A stretch of DNA of 42,951 nt from Cellvibrionaceae bacterium. Its GTDB lineage: Bacteria > Pseudomonadota > Gammaproteobacteria > Pseudomonadales > Cellvibrionaceae. Location: contig JANQJP010000023.1 in the NCBI GenBank assembly GCA_028281575.1, positions 1 through 42,951 of the forward strand, given 5' to 3'. Shown here piece after piece: positions 17,010-26,333 of the stretch (position 1 is its first letter; each line of letters opens with the position of its first letter). The position numbers and the translations under genes are program-made. Under the pieces are notes generated by a model. That model saw nothing but the letters and a program-made list of their open reading frames with translations, was not told the origin of the DNA and did not search any database.

Positions 17010-18872
17010 TTAAGCGTTTTCCAACGCTTCACTTTTTACTAACCACTCTTCCTCAATTTGCTCAAGCCTCGACTTGAGCGAGGACTGAGTGAGCAAATGT
17101 TGCCTGAGTTTATCTTTATTAGCATCATCGTATAAGCCGAGGTCCAACAATGATGTCTCTATTGTGTTCAGTTCTTGCTGCAAGGCCTGCATTCTTTTTT
17201 CGAGCTTATTGACCTCGATACGCATTGGTTTTAACTTTTCTCTTCTAGCGGCCGCGGACTGACGCAAGGTTTTTTTTGTCGAATTCGTTGCTTTTTTGGT
17301 TGATACCGCACCGTCACTGCTGCGTTGCGACAACATGCGTTCATAATCGCTTAAATCCCCGTCAAACGCACATGCTTGGCCCTCCGCTACAAGCAAAAAA
17401 GAGTCAACAGTATTGTTCAATAAATGCCTATCGTGCGAGACCAAAACAAGCGCCCCTTCATAGGCCTGCAAGGCAATGGTTAATGCGTGTCTGACTTCGA
17501 GATCCAAATGGTTCGTCGGTTCATCAAGCAATAATAAATTAGGTTTTTGCCACGCAATCATTGCCAGCGCCAGACGAGCTTTTTCTCCGCCTGAAAAGTG
17601 CTCAATACATTCAAAAGCGCGATCGCCTTGAAAGCCAAAACTTCCTAAAAAGTTACGGATATCCTGCTGCGTCGCCGCTGGACTCAAGCGTTGAAGATGG
17701 AGAGCTGCACTCGCAGAAAAATCCAAAGTTTCTAATTGATGCTGAGCGTAATAACCGATGCGCAAATCCGCCGAAACAATCATCTCACCAGCAAGCAACT
17801 CACATCTTCCTGCTAATGATTTAACCAATGTCGATTTGCCCGCGCCGTTATGCCCCAATAAACCTATCCGCGAGCCCGAAAGCAACGTCAGTTGCACAGC
17901 TTGAATAATGGGCTCTGCGTAACCAATCGACACGTCATTTAACGTTAATAGCGTCTGAGGTATTTTAGACGGCTCTGGAAAACGAAACGTGAAGGGCGAA
18001 TCCACGTGCGCGGGAGCAATAAGTTCCATCCGTTCCAGTTCTTTTAAGCGGCTCTGCGCCTGCTTTGCCTTGCTAGCCTTGGCGCGGAAACGACGCACGA
18101 AATTTTCAATTTCTGTCACACGATGCTGCTGTTTTTCGAACGCCTGCAGCTGTTGCGCGAGACGCTCGGCGCGCTGCAATTCAAACGAGGAGTAATTTCC
18201 GCTATAACTTTTCAACTGCCCTTGGTCTAAATGCACGATACCTTCAACAATATGGTCAAGAAAATCGCGATCGTGAGAAATAACAACCAGGGTTCCCGTA
18301 TAGGATTTGAGCCAACCCTCCAACCAAATACACGCATCTAAATCGAGGTGGTTAGTCGGCTCATCTAGTAGCAAAAGATCCGAGCGACACATTAAAGCGC
18401 GGGCCAAGTTTAAACGAATACGCCAGCCGCCCGAAAATTCTGCAACAATCCGTTCGCCATCGCTGTCTTTAAACCCTAAACCCGCTAACAACTTTTGCGC
18501 ACGTGCAACCGACGTATAACCATCCACTTGGTCCATGCGCTCGTAAAGCTTGGCAAGTGTTTCACCGCTCGCGCTTTCAATTTCTCGCTCGAGTTGACGC
18601 AGCTCGGCATCACCATCAATAACATAATCGACTGCTTGAACTTGGCTTTCAAATATTTCCTGAGCCATATGAGCAAGCGACCAGTGTTTGGGAATATCGC
18701 AACTGCCGCTGTCTTCGTGAAGCTCGCCGAGAAGGAGTTTAAACAGGCTCGTTTTTCCACTGCCATTGGCACCAATGAGCCCAAGTTTTTGTTGCGGGTA
18801 AATGGTTAAATTTGCGCGCTTAAGTAAAGGTTGGACGCCGCGCTGTAGGCTTATTGACTGTAATTTAATCAC
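17010..18872 (-). CDS. yheS: ABC-F ATPase, YheS type
   Basis: A protein of about 620 residues with two ABC domains and no membrane segments. The first domain has Walker A GANGSGKTS, signature FSGGWRIRLNLARAL and Walker B LLLLDEPTNHLDLD. The linker carries the family segment RRFRAKASKAKQAQSRLKEL. The second domain has GHNGAGKST, HFSGGEKARLALAMI and LLLLDEPTNHLD, followed by a coiled-coil tail. Segments such as GTLVVISHDRDFLD and LERMELIAPAHVDSPF match E. coli YheS closely. ABC-F proteins act on ribosomes, resolving stalled states at the E site. The frame is open to a TTG at 18896, but GTG 18872 (giving MIKLQSISLQRG) matches the family start. Single gene, divergent from the HD-GYP gene. Confidence 0.93.
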   Translation of the reverse strand: MIKLQSISLQRGVQPLLKRANLTIYPQQKLGLIGANGSGKTSLFKLLLGELHEDSGSCDIPKHWSLAHMAQEIFESQVQAVDYVIDGDAELRQLEREIESASGETLAKLYERMDQVDGYTSVARAQKLLAGLGFKDSDGERIVAEFSGGWRIRLNLARALMCRSDLLLLDEPTNHLDLDACIWLEGWLKSYTGTLVVISHDRDFLDHIVEGIVHLDQGQLKSYSGNYSSFELQRAERLAQQLQAFEKQQHRVTEIENFVRRFRAKASKAKQAQSRLKELERMELIAPAHVDSPFTFRFPEPSKIPQTLLTLNDVSIGYAEPIIQAVQLTLLSGSRIGLLGHNGAGKSTLVKSLAGRCELLAGEMIVSADLRIGYYAQHQLETLDFSASAALHLQRLSPAATQQDIRNFLGSFGFQGDRAFECIEHFSGGEKARLALAMIAWQKPNLLLLDEPTNHLDLEVRHALTIALQAYEGALVLVSHDRHLLNNTVDSFLLVAEGQACAFDGDLSDYERMLSQRSSDGAVSTKKATNSTKKTLRQSAAARREKLKPMRIEVNKLEKRMQALQQELNTIETSLLDLGLYDDANKDKLRQHLLTQSSLKSRLEQIEEEWLVKSEALENA

Positions 18873-19062
18873 GACGCGTTTGCTTAACCCCTTCAATAAT
18901 GCATACTTTGTGCGCGATCTGCGCCGATTAACAGCATAAAGTGCCTTTTTGCTCCAAACACCGCCGAAATTATATATTCTGTAAAAGCTCGCCTATAATC
19001 AAATAAATTTGCAAACTTAGACGACACAATAGTACAAAACGCGGAAAGGTATTCAAGAGTAA

Positions 19063-20430
19063 ATGGACGACGAATATTACGCTGCACATCTCGCCGAAGT
19101 AAATAACGTAAGAGGCGTTAACGCAACCGAGGATATATGTAACTCCCAGGGCCAACTGCTCGTGCCCAAAGGGACCTCAATCGACGCGAGTGCGACAGAG
19201 CGTATCATTAAGTTTAAATTGCTCAAGCCACTTGAGTGCAGTGTCGCCATTGAAAATCAATTTAACGATGCGAGCCTGTTAAATACAATAGAAACGCTCT
19301 TTCTTAGCGACGCATCGACAAAAGCCATTTGGCAGGACATCGCCGACGACGGTTTAGTAGCAGCTTGCTGCGCAACAATTTGTCAAGAAAACATCTTATC
19401 GCAAAAGCTCACTGTATTATCGCTGCAGTTCCCTGAAGTCTTTGATCAGGGTATTTTCTGCGGCGTATTCGCCGCCCGGGTTTTTGCCGATAACGACGTT
19501 GAACCAAACCTAATAATGGATGCCTTTATCGCGGGAGTTTTACACGATATCGGTATGCTACATTTAAACCCGGAGTTTATTAACGGATCCCGGTCGCTCA
19601 CACCAGACGAATGGCGCCAATTGCAAGCCCACCCCATCATTGGCGCAAAAATGATGCAAAACATCCCCAGCGTATCAAAAGACGTTGCAAAAGGTATTGC
19701 CGATCATCATGAATGTATTGACGCGACAGGATATCCCGCTGGCAAAATATCTAAACAAATTCACCCTATCGGTTTGATATTGCAACTTCTCGATAGCGTT
19801 TACGCAATTTATACCAAGCAGCTTTTAAAACGCGGCTGCACACTGGGCGATATGCAGCCGATCATTCAAATGAACATTCACTATAGAAATAGCGATTATG
19901 CCAAAACACTATTGTTGCTCTTTAAGAAAGTTCCGGCGACAACGGCTTGCAACACACCAGCAGAACTTATGCCGGCGCTTATTGACCACGTTAAAGATAA
20001 AAATGCCTTTTTAACGAGCTTTTTGCAGATAACACAAAGAATCACCGAAAAAATTGGCTTCAAGCACGGCGAGAAAAAACTCCTTGGACTGCAAAATATT
20101 CTGATTCACATACATATGAGCTTGTTGCAATCGGGGTTGATTAACGAAGCATATATGCGCTGGCTCGATGTGGTTAAATCTGAGAAACTTGCCCACGCTT
20201 ATCGTGAAGTCGAAGATGTCAGCACCATGCTTACCGAGGTTTTATTTCACGTAAAACGTTTTAACGTGAATTTAAAACTTATTTTAGACGCCGGTTTTAA
20301 CTCCCAACAAATCACGGTGCTGACAGAAGTGAATAAAGAACTAAACGAACTGAGTTTATCTCAGGTCCATACCGAACTCGCGCCACACCTCCCTGCCAAC
20401 CCCATTTTGGCTGACAGTTACTCCGATTAA
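19063..20430 (+). CDS. HD-GYP domain protein, probable cyclic-di-GMP phosphodiesterase
   Basis: A 455-residue cytoplasmic protein. After an N-terminal region beginning VNNVRGVNATEDICNSQGQL, often found before HD-GYP domains, comes the HD motif GVLHDIG (His161, Asp162), then HHECIDATGYP (His215 to Pro225). HD-GYP enzymes hydrolyse c-di-GMP to pGpG or GMP. The canonical HHExxDGxGYP has Ala instead of the first Gly at position 221, while the metal-binding His and Asp and the GYP are kept, so activity is plausible but not assured. The C-terminal 150 residues are helical and carry no recognised output domain. Divergent from yheS, with a 166-190 bp shared upstream region. Confidence 0.88.
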   Translation: MDDEYYAAHLAEVNNVRGVNATEDICNSQGQLLVPKGTSIDASATERIIKFKLLKPLECSVAIENQFNDASLLNTIETLFLSDASTKAIWQDIADDGLVAACCATICQENILSQKLTVLSLQFPEVFDQGIFCGVFAARVFADNDVEPNLIMDAFIAGVLHDIGMLHLNPEFINGSRSLTPDEWRQLQAHPIIGAKMMQNIPSVSKDVAKGIADHHECIDATGYPAGKISKQIHPIGLILQLLDSVYAIYTKQLLKRGCTLGDMQPIIQMNIHYRNSDYAKTLLLLFKKVPATTACNTPAELMPALIDHVKDKNAFLTSFLQITQRITEKIGFKHGEKKLLGLQNILIHIHMSLLQSGLINEAYMRWLDVVKSEKLAHAYREVEDVSTMLTEVLFHVKRFNVNLKLILDAGFNSQQITVLTEVNKELNELSLSQVHTELAPHLPANPILADSYSD

Positions 20431-20487
20431 AGCTAGGACAAAGCTGCATCAAAGCTCATAAATACCCGAGCTACCACAAATGACTCG

Positions 20488-21045
20488 CTAAGTTTTCGAT
20501 GTCAACTGACTAATATCAAAGTATGCTTTTAAGAAAATACGCTCGTCACCATCGAAGTGTCTTGATGCATCAGTAACAATCTTCTGTATTTTGGGCCAGA
20601 AAGAACTCTTTCCATCTGCTTCACTTTCAAGTTGCGCGCAGCGCTGAACAATCAGTTTGATAAGACGCCTGGCTGGATGGTGGGCATCAAGCAGAAATGC
20701 TGGATTGACAACCGTCATTTCAATGATCGGCTGCCTTAACTGCAAAATTAAATTTTGTGCGAAATCCGACACATCTTCGTTAGCCAAAATAGTTTCGAAA
20801 AAAATATCGAGCGCCTGCGTTATATCTTCTGCTTTGAAGTTAACGGCGGCGGCTGATCGCCCTGCAGTTGCGGGTAAACGAAAGTCTGCTGACGCGGACA
20901 TCGAATGCTTAACCAAGCCTCTCGACAAGCTCGATACCAGCGCGTTTAACTTGGCAACTGCACGCATATCTGCATCGAAATCATGCGCTTCGTCGCCAGG
21001 TGGCGTGCTGCTATCAACCACGTTACTATTGATCCGACTATCCAT
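20488..21045 (-). CDS. Short DUF1631-like protein
   Basis: A 185-residue protein resembling part of DUF1631, a family of roughly 700-residue proteins in Pseudomonas and relatives. The recognisable piece is LRQPIIEMTVVNPAFLLDAHHPARRLI, matching the LxxPLLKxALxDPxFFxxxxHPxRRLL pattern. ATG 21045 is preferred over the TTG at 21066 because AGGT lies 8-11 bases before it. Only a portion of the full family length is present, so it is a natural short form, a truncated copy, or a domain-only relative. The function of the family is unknown. It is convergent with the HD-GYP gene; in other bacteria DUF1631 proteins have been linked to c-di-GMP signalling (general knowledge), so the pairing may mean something. 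Confidence 0.6.
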   Translation of the reverse strand: MDSRINSNVVDSSTPPGDEAHDFDADMRAVAKLNALVSSLSRGLVKHSMSASADFRLPATAGRSAAAVNFKAEDITQALDIFFETILANEDVSDFAQNLILQLRQPIIEMTVVNPAFLLDAHHPARRLIKLIVQRCAQLESEADGKSSFWPKIQKIVTDASRHFDGDERIFLKAYFDISQLTSKT

Positions 21046-21343
21046 AGAAATACTACCTTTCTCCAAATACTATTTAGAGAACTAAAACAGACTATTAATT
21101 GAGAGAGGGGTACGGGCGTAGCACATGTATTTCATGCAAATGAGGCGCGCTCAATTCATTTGCTCAATTGACATCGGACGCGAATAACGCCCCAGCTCCC
21201 TGCCGAGCATAAATTATATAACCCGAGCACAACCAAACCAGTCGTACGCGTGCCAAAATACTGATATTAGCATAAAGTTCAACGAAACTACGATCAATGG
21301 TAGTTTGACGCGTTTAGACGGTTAAAGCTGGCACAATCAAACA

Positions 21344-22516
21344 CTAATTTCGCAAGATGCTGTCTTTTTGATAAAGACGCAACGTGAGCAGTAACAATAA
21401 AATAGCCAACACAACTGAACCCGCAAAGGAAAGGACAACTTCCTGCAAAGGTAAACCCTGCCCTGTCAGGGACTTTTCGATCAGAACAAATTGACTCAAT
21501 ATTGGCACCCACAACAAAGCATCAAACGATGTAACATCCATAAATTGCAAAACAAAAAAAGGTGCCATCGGCAACATCATCGCCAAGCCTAAATGCGTCT
21601 GAGCTTCTTTTGTATCACGGGCAAATGTCGCTATAGTCAACATCCCACTGGTGAAAAAGAAAATAAGAGGGATACAAATAAGGAACACTGTGACGAATGC
21701 ATGGATATTCACGTCCAGAATTTCTGCTAATGCGTCTACCTTGATCAGGTTAAACAGAACATAGGTACATGTCACAGACAATAAACCGGACATCCAAACA
21801 AAGGAAAATACAGCAAAATACTTACCTAATACCAGCTCGAACCTTGAAACGCTCAGACTCAAAAGTGGCTCTAAAGAGTGACGCTCCCTCTCACCAGCGG
21901 TAGTATCTACGGCCAGATAAAAACCTCCCATTGTCAAAGACAGAATTACGATAAAAGGTAATATACGCGCGACAAATTTTTCTGATTCAGCACCCGCACT
22001 TAGATCTTCTTCCGCAAGGTGAATAGGTTTTAACAAGCTCGAATCAATGCCCCTTACCTGCATTCGATAAGCAGCAAGTTGATTACCGTATTTAGACACA
22101 ATTGCCTGAACCTGACGAAACAGTTTTTGTGACTCATCTGACGAAGAATCAAAATATACAACCAACGTAGCAACATCACCCGCACGCAGCTGCCCTTTGT
22201 ACTTTTCCGGAACTTCTATCACCAGATCGATATCACCAACTGACATTTGTTCCTGAAAGTTTTTCGGAGCCGGCATGGATTCCAAATTCTCTTCGCGCAA
22301 AAACTGCATCAGGTTGGGCGCTCGCTCTATACCATGAACATAGACTGTTTTGGGTTTATCAAAATCAATTGTGTGCTTTTTTACCCCAAGCGCGATGGGA
22401 CCCACCATTAGCAGCGGCAATAGTACCGGGCCATAAAGAAATGCGAAAAAGACTGAGCGTTTATCGCGAAGATTATCGTAAACTTCCTTGCGCAGAATTA
22501 TCCAAAAACGTCTCAC
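21344..22516 (-). CDS. natB: ABC-2 transporter permease (NatB-like)
   Basis: A 390-residue protein with one N-terminal membrane segment (VFFAFLYGPVLLPLLMVGPI), a large extracytoplasmic domain up to about residue 185, and five more membrane segments. This is the ABC-2 permease layout used by NatB and other exporters. The segment GERERHSLEPLLSLSVSRFE is the conserved coupling region seen in this family. The ATG overlaps the stop of the ATPase gene (ATGA), so the two are translationally coupled. NatAB of Bacillus exports sodium, but related pairs move other substrates, so the substrate here is not settled. Confidence 0.85.
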   Translation of the reverse strand: MRRFWIILRKEVYDNLRDKRSVFFAFLYGPVLLPLLMVGPIALGVKKHTIDFDKPKTVYVHGIERAPNLMQFLREENLESMPAPKNFQEQMSVGDIDLVIEVPEKYKGQLRAGDVATLVVYFDSSSDESQKLFRQVQAIVSKYGNQLAAYRMQVRGIDSSLLKPIHLAEEDLSAGAESEKFVARILPFIVILSLTMGGFYLAVDTTAGERERHSLEPLLSLSVSRFELVLGKYFAVFSFVWMSGLLSVTCTYVLFNLIKVDALAEILDVNIHAFVTVFLICIPLIFFFTSGMLTIATFARDTKEAQTHLGLAMMLPMAPFFVLQFMDVTSFDALLWVPILSQFVLIEKSLTGQGLPLQEVVLSFAGSVVLAILLLLLTLRLYQKDSILRN

Positions 22517-23271
22517 GCAGGCTCCTCGATGCTTCCACCTACAGCGACGACAAAAGCATCTTCCAAGTCATTTTGACCTGTTACCTGTCTAATTCCTGCA
22601 ACACTATCACTTATTGCAATTTTTCCCTCATTTATTATCGCAACATAATCGCATAATGCAGCGACTTCCTGCATAACGTGACTGGAAAATAAAATACAAT
22701 GACCTTCGTCACGCAAACGCCGGATAATAGCGCGCAAGTTACGCGTCGCCATAACGTCGAGTCCGTTCGTTGGCTCATCTAACATCAGGGTTCTCGGATT
22801 GTGTACCAGCGCACGAGCCAGCGCCACCTTGGTTTTTTGACCTTGAGAAAAGCCTTCGGTTCGTCTATCCGCTATATCCTGCATATCGAGAAGTTCAATT
22901 AACTCATTGACCCGCGTATTAGCGGCTTGCTTTTTTAACCCTGCTATTTCCGCGTAATAACGAATATTTTCAAATGCGGTCAAACGAGGGTAAACACCTG
23001 AATTATGAGGCAAAAAACCAATTTGTCCGCGTACCTCTAGAGAATTATTTTTGACATCATAACCATCGATAACGGCAACACCTTCGTCAGCTTTTATCAA
23101 GGTCGCGAGAATACGCAAAGTAGTCGATTTTCCAGCACCATTTGCACCCAATAAGCCTGTAATGCGACCATCAGGCGCCTCGAAACTCACCCCTCTGACA
23201 GCGTGAACTTTTGATTTTTTTTCTGTTTTTTTTGTCGTAAAGCTCTTCGATATATTTTTTACTTCTATCAT
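22513..23271 (-). CDS. natA: ABC transporter ATP-binding protein (NatA-like)
   Basis: A 252-residue ATPase subunit. Walker A is GANGAGKST (42-50), the signature is FSQGQ at 141-145, Walker B is LMLDEP (162-167) with Asp165 and Glu166, and the switch His lies in FSSHVMQEV. The SQGQ form of the signature, in place of SGGQ, is usual in NatA-type ATPases. It drives the adjacent permease. An S33 hydrolase gene ends 17 bases upstream, so the three genes are likely one operon. Confidence 0.9.
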   Translation of the reverse strand: MIEVKNISKSFTTKKTEKKSKVHAVRGVSFEAPDGRITGLLGANGAGKSTTLRILATLIKADEGVAVIDGYDVKNNSLEVRGQIGFLPHNSGVYPRLTAFENIRYYAEIAGLKKQAANTRVNELIELLDMQDIADRRTEGFSQGQKTKVALARALVHNPRTLMLDEPTNGLDVMATRNLRAIIRRLRDEGHCILFSSHVMQEVAALCDYVAIINEGKIAISDSVAGIRQVTGQNDLEDAFVVAVGGSIEEPA

Positions 23272-23288
23272 AGTTACACGCTAGCCCA

Positions 23289-24800
23289 TCAGGGAGATGG
23301 TCCATTAAAATCTAAAAAGAAGGGCGCAGGTTCGAGTTTACTCAAGCAATCTCCATTCAGATTTTCGACGCTAGCTGCATCGATAAACTTAGCCATAATT
23401 GTCGGTGCGCAACCAATCGCCGATACACCATGCCCCTGCCCATTAAGCTCGAAATGCATAGCATTACTTAAATGCTTAATTACCTTTTCCGCATATGCAG
23501 GCGGTGTAATCGGGTCCTCAGAACCTGAAAACATCACAATGGGTATCGAAGTGCTCAGCGGTAGTTTAAAGTCGTCATCAACGGGACCACGAGGCCAAAT
23601 ATCACAGACAGCGGCTGCAGCACGGAGTAATTCGTCGCCCATATATGTTTGCTGTTGCATTTTTAAATCATCTTCATCTGATTCATAAAACGCAATGTCT
23701 TCTGCACACATAACAGAGTTGTGCATCGGACCACCGATGACATCGGTCAGTTTTTTAGTAATAAGATTTGCAGCACGGGCTAACGGCGAAAAATTTCCTT
23801 TCGCGTAAGCTTGATGCAACATCGGCGGCAGCAGTGCCATTAATTCATCTTGATACAAAGATAAGCGTAAAACAATTGCCAGATGAGCGGCGCTGAAATG
23901 TATACTTTCTTGCTCACCAGTATTGATATTTTCATAGCTCACTTCCCGTCCAGCCTTTTTTAACGATTCAATTAAACCGTTTAGCTCGTGTCTAAGTTTT
24001 GGAAATGCTTGCGCACAAGTTACCTGCTGTTCACAGCGTGTCAAAAGCCGTTCAAGCGCCCGCTGACTCTCTATTGCAACAGACGGCCCAAGAATTAACT
24101 CTGGAAAAACGACGCCATCGAGCACTGCTGAGCGAATAGCCTCTGGATGCTTCCTCAAATAGTGTAAGGCTACCCGCGTACCGTAAGAAACACCGAATAA
24201 ATTCCATTGATTTATACCCAGGGCTTTTCTAATCGCTTCGAGATCCGCAATAGCAACGCCAGTGGTAAAAAAACGTGGATCTAATGTGAGCTCGGCCAAA
24301 CATACCTGTGCGATCTCCCGGTAACGTTTTTCATCGTAACCCTGATCAAAAGTTTCATTTGCTAAAATATCGCACTCAAGCTTTGCCGACTTACCAGTAC
24401 CTCGTTGGTCGATTAAATAGATATCCCTGTGACGATGTACTTTTTCATAGCTCCGATCGGCAAAAAGATAAGTTTCCGACGCCGCCTGTCCCGGGCCGCC
24501 AGCAATCATTAACAAAGGATCTGGATTATCGGTAGCCACTCGCGACGGGAGACGCACGATATACAGGCTGATTTTTTCACCGTTTGGTGTTTGCGGATCA
24601 AGGGCAACTGCGTAACTTGCACACTCCGCCTTGCGGTTAATTTGTTCTGCAGGACCTGAAACACTACAAGGTTCAAATACGATTCCGCCAACGGCTGAAT
24701 TGGCTTCTTCTCCAGTTATGACAGAGGAGAAAACCGCAATAGCGACGCAATAAGTCAAAGTGAAGAGCGTATTTATATACCGATTTTTTTTCCGCTGCAT
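23289..24800 (-). CDS. Secreted alpha/beta hydrolase, S33/TAP family
   Basis: A 503-residue protein with an N-terminal signal peptide (INTLFTLTYCVAIAVFSSVITG). It has the tripeptidyl-aminopeptidase-like fold: oxyanion loop IAGGPGQAA (99-107), the DQRGTGKS strand (131-138), nucleophile Ser205 in GVSYGT, Asp429 in SGSEDPITPP and His457 in GQGHGVS. S33 enzymes remove N-terminal residues such as Pro or cleave small peptides or esters, here outside the inner membrane. Cysteines at 45, 60, 143, 167, 256 and 262 suggest disulphides. The first gene of the unit with the NatAB-like exporter, possibly processing what the exporter secretes (inference). Confidence 0.85.
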   Translation of the reverse strand: MQRKKNRYINTLFTLTYCVAIAVFSSVITGEEANSAVGGIVFEPCSVSGPAEQINRKAECASYAVALDPQTPNGEKISLYIVRLPSRVATDNPDPLLMIAGGPGQAASETYLFADRSYEKVHRHRDIYLIDQRGTGKSAKLECDILANETFDQGYDEKRYREIAQVCLAELTLDPRFFTTGVAIADLEAIRKALGINQWNLFGVSYGTRVALHYLRKHPEAIRSAVLDGVVFPELILGPSVAIESQRALERLLTRCEQQVTCAQAFPKLRHELNGLIESLKKAGREVSYENINTGEQESIHFSAAHLAIVLRLSLYQDELMALLPPMLHQAYAKGNFSPLARAANLITKKLTDVIGGPMHNSVMCAEDIAFYESDEDDLKMQQQTYMGDELLRAAAAVCDIWPRGPVDDDFKLPLSTSIPIVMFSGSEDPITPPAYAEKVIKHLSNAMHFELNGQGHGVSAIGCAPTIMAKFIDAASVENLNGDCLSKLEPAPFFLDFNGPSP

Positions 24801-24864
24801 TGACGCGCCACTATTTAGATTAACTTGCTATGATACCAAGCCGCATCTACTTCAGCATGACAAA

Positions 24865-24889
24865 AAAAGCCCGCGTTGTGCGGGCTTTT
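24865..24889 (-). terminator. Rho-independent terminator after fbaA
   Basis: Stem arms AAAAGCCCGC (24865-24874) and GCGGGCTTTT (24880-24889) enclose a 5-base loop. Read on the minus strand, the G/C-rich hairpin is followed by a run of seven T. It lies 15 bases after the aldolase stop and should end that transcript before the S33 gene. Confidence 0.92.
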
Positions 24890-24903
24890 CTAGAAGTGGA
24901 ACA

Positions 24904-25935
24904 TTAGATATTTTTACCAAGAGAAGTACCGGTACTACGCAAATCATCGCACGCTTGCGAAATACGATCTGCCATAGATTGCTCCGCTTTTTTACCGTAG
25001 GAGCGCGGGTCATAAACACTTTTATTACCGACTTCACCTTCGATCTTAAGTACACCATCGTAGTTTTTAAACATTTGTTCAACGATAGGTCGCGTATAAG
25101 CATATTGAGTATCGGTATCGATATTCATCTTAATGACACCGTAATCCAGAGTTTCGTGGATTTCGTGCAATTCGGAGCCTGAACCGCCGTGAAATACGAG
25201 GTCGAGTCGCGCATCCGCACCCAGCGCAGCCTCAACCGCGGCCTGACCATCACGCAGAATTGTTGGAGTAAGCTTGACGTTACCCGGCTTGTATACACCG
25301 TGCACGTTGCCAAAGGTCGCTGCCAGCATAAAGCGACCAACTTCGCCGAGCTCCTTAGCGGTGTACACCATGTCTTCAGGTGTAGTGTAGAGCTTGTCTG
25401 CAGGTAAACCGCTGGTGTCGTGGCCATCCTCTTCACCACCAACAACGCCGGTTTCCACCTCGAGAATAATTTCATTTTCTACACACAGCTTCATCAGCGC
25501 TTTACTGTTGGCAATATTCTCTTCCAATGGAAGCTCACTGCCATCGTACATGTGCGAGTTAAATAAATTCGGCAAACCGTTTGCACGACGCCTGGCAGTT
25601 TCCTGGATGAGAGGCTTCAGAAACGGTTCAACGTTTTTTGGGTGGCAATGGTCAGTGTGAAGTGCAATATTCACGTCGTATTCTTCGGCGAGAACGTGGA
25701 TATAGGTTGCCAGCGCAATTGCGCCTTTAGCCATATCGCCAACACCCAGACCGGAGCCAAATTTACCGCCCCCAGTAGACACCTGCACGATGCCGTCTGA
25801 CTTCGCTTGCTTGAAACCCAACAGTGCAGCATTGGCTGTTTCGCTTGAAGAAACGTTGATTGCAGGATAAGCAAACTTGTTTTGCTTGGCGTTATCCAGC
25901 ATCTGACAATACTGTTGGTAGTTAACGATACCCAT
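24904..25935 (-). CDS. fbaA: Fructose-bisphosphate aldolase, class II
   Basis: A 343-residue zinc-dependent aldolase cleaving fructose 1,6-bisphosphate in glycolysis and gluconeogenesis. Key residues are Asp95 and His96 in LHTDHCH, His212 in FGNVHGVY, and the phosphate-binding FHGGSGS. Another marker is the long loop NSHMYDGSELPLEENI and the glutamate-rich VETGVVGGEEDG, typical of the E. coli-type class II aldolase. GGAGG lies just before ATG 25935. Single gene, ended by a strong terminator. Confidence 0.97.
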   Translation of the reverse strand: MGIVNYQQYCQMLDNAKQNKFAYPAINVSSSETANAALLGFKQAKSDGIVQVSTGGGKFGSGLGVGDMAKGAIALATYIHVLAEEYDVNIALHTDHCHPKNVEPFLKPLIQETARRRANGLPNLFNSHMYDGSELPLEENIANSKALMKLCVENEIILEVETGVVGGEEDGHDTSGLPADKLYTTPEDMVYTAKELGEVGRFMLAATFGNVHGVYKPGNVKLTPTILRDGQAAVEAALGADARLDLVFHGGSGSELHEIHETLDYGVIKMNIDTDTQYAYTRPIVEQMFKNYDGVLKIEGEVGNKSVYDPRSYGKKAEQSMADRISQACDDLRSTGTSLGKNI

Positions 25936-26333
25936 GATACCTCCGGTAAAAATTAAACACTTCGACTATGTGCGTTTTGAGCAAGTCCTGACATTAAGAA
26001 AGCCAAACTACTGGGGTGGCGCTTTACCAACCTAGATACCGCACTGGTGAATTATGCGTGAAAGTCACAAACTATTTATGACAGCTGTATTGGGGCCAAA
26101 GCTTGGCAAGCCCTGCCCCCACAACAGCTTCGATCGGGCGCACATAATACTACAGATCAAATGAAATGCGCAGCATTCCACATACCCTCCCACTTCGAGG
26201 AGCAAATTCAATCCCCACACATACAAAACTCCCAAGTACGTCTACACAACTAACACTTTCATTAAAATAATTACATGTAAAACATTACATGTAATTATTG
26301 ACAGAAAGCTCAAACATCGATACCTTTACCCTT
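25936..26333. other. Intergenic region between fbaA and the yjfI operon
   Basis: About 400 bases with no gene-like frame. It must hold the fbaA promoter (minus strand; no clear -10/-35 pair seen) and, at its right end, the 34-bp dyad and a possible -35 element of the yjfI operon. No tRNA, riboswitch or other repeat is apparent. Confidence 0.6.
26266..26299. promoter_or_regulatory. Perfect 15-bp inverted repeat upstream of the yjfI-pspA operon
   Basis: The arms AATAATTACATGTAA (26266-26280) and its exact reverse complement (26285-26299) are separated by four bases. Each arm itself contains the 10-bp palindrome TTACATGTAA, giving two half-sites 14 bp apart. A TTGACA element (26298-26303) begins at the right end of the dyad. 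The spacing suits a dimeric or tetrameric regulator gating the operon promoter. Confidence 0.7.

Noticed and set aside
18994-18999. TATAAT as the HD-GYP promoter
   Set aside because: No acceptable -35 element was found at 16-18 bases upstream, so the -10 alone is not enough to call a promoter.
20657-21085. 142-residue plus-strand frame opposite the DUF1631-like gene
   Set aside because: The minus frame matches a known family pattern; the plus frame is its antisense shadow.
26298-26333. Upstream TTG start for the YjfI-like gene
   Set aside because: The TTG is inside the perfect inverted repeat and overlaps the -35-like TTGACA; it has no ribosome binding site.
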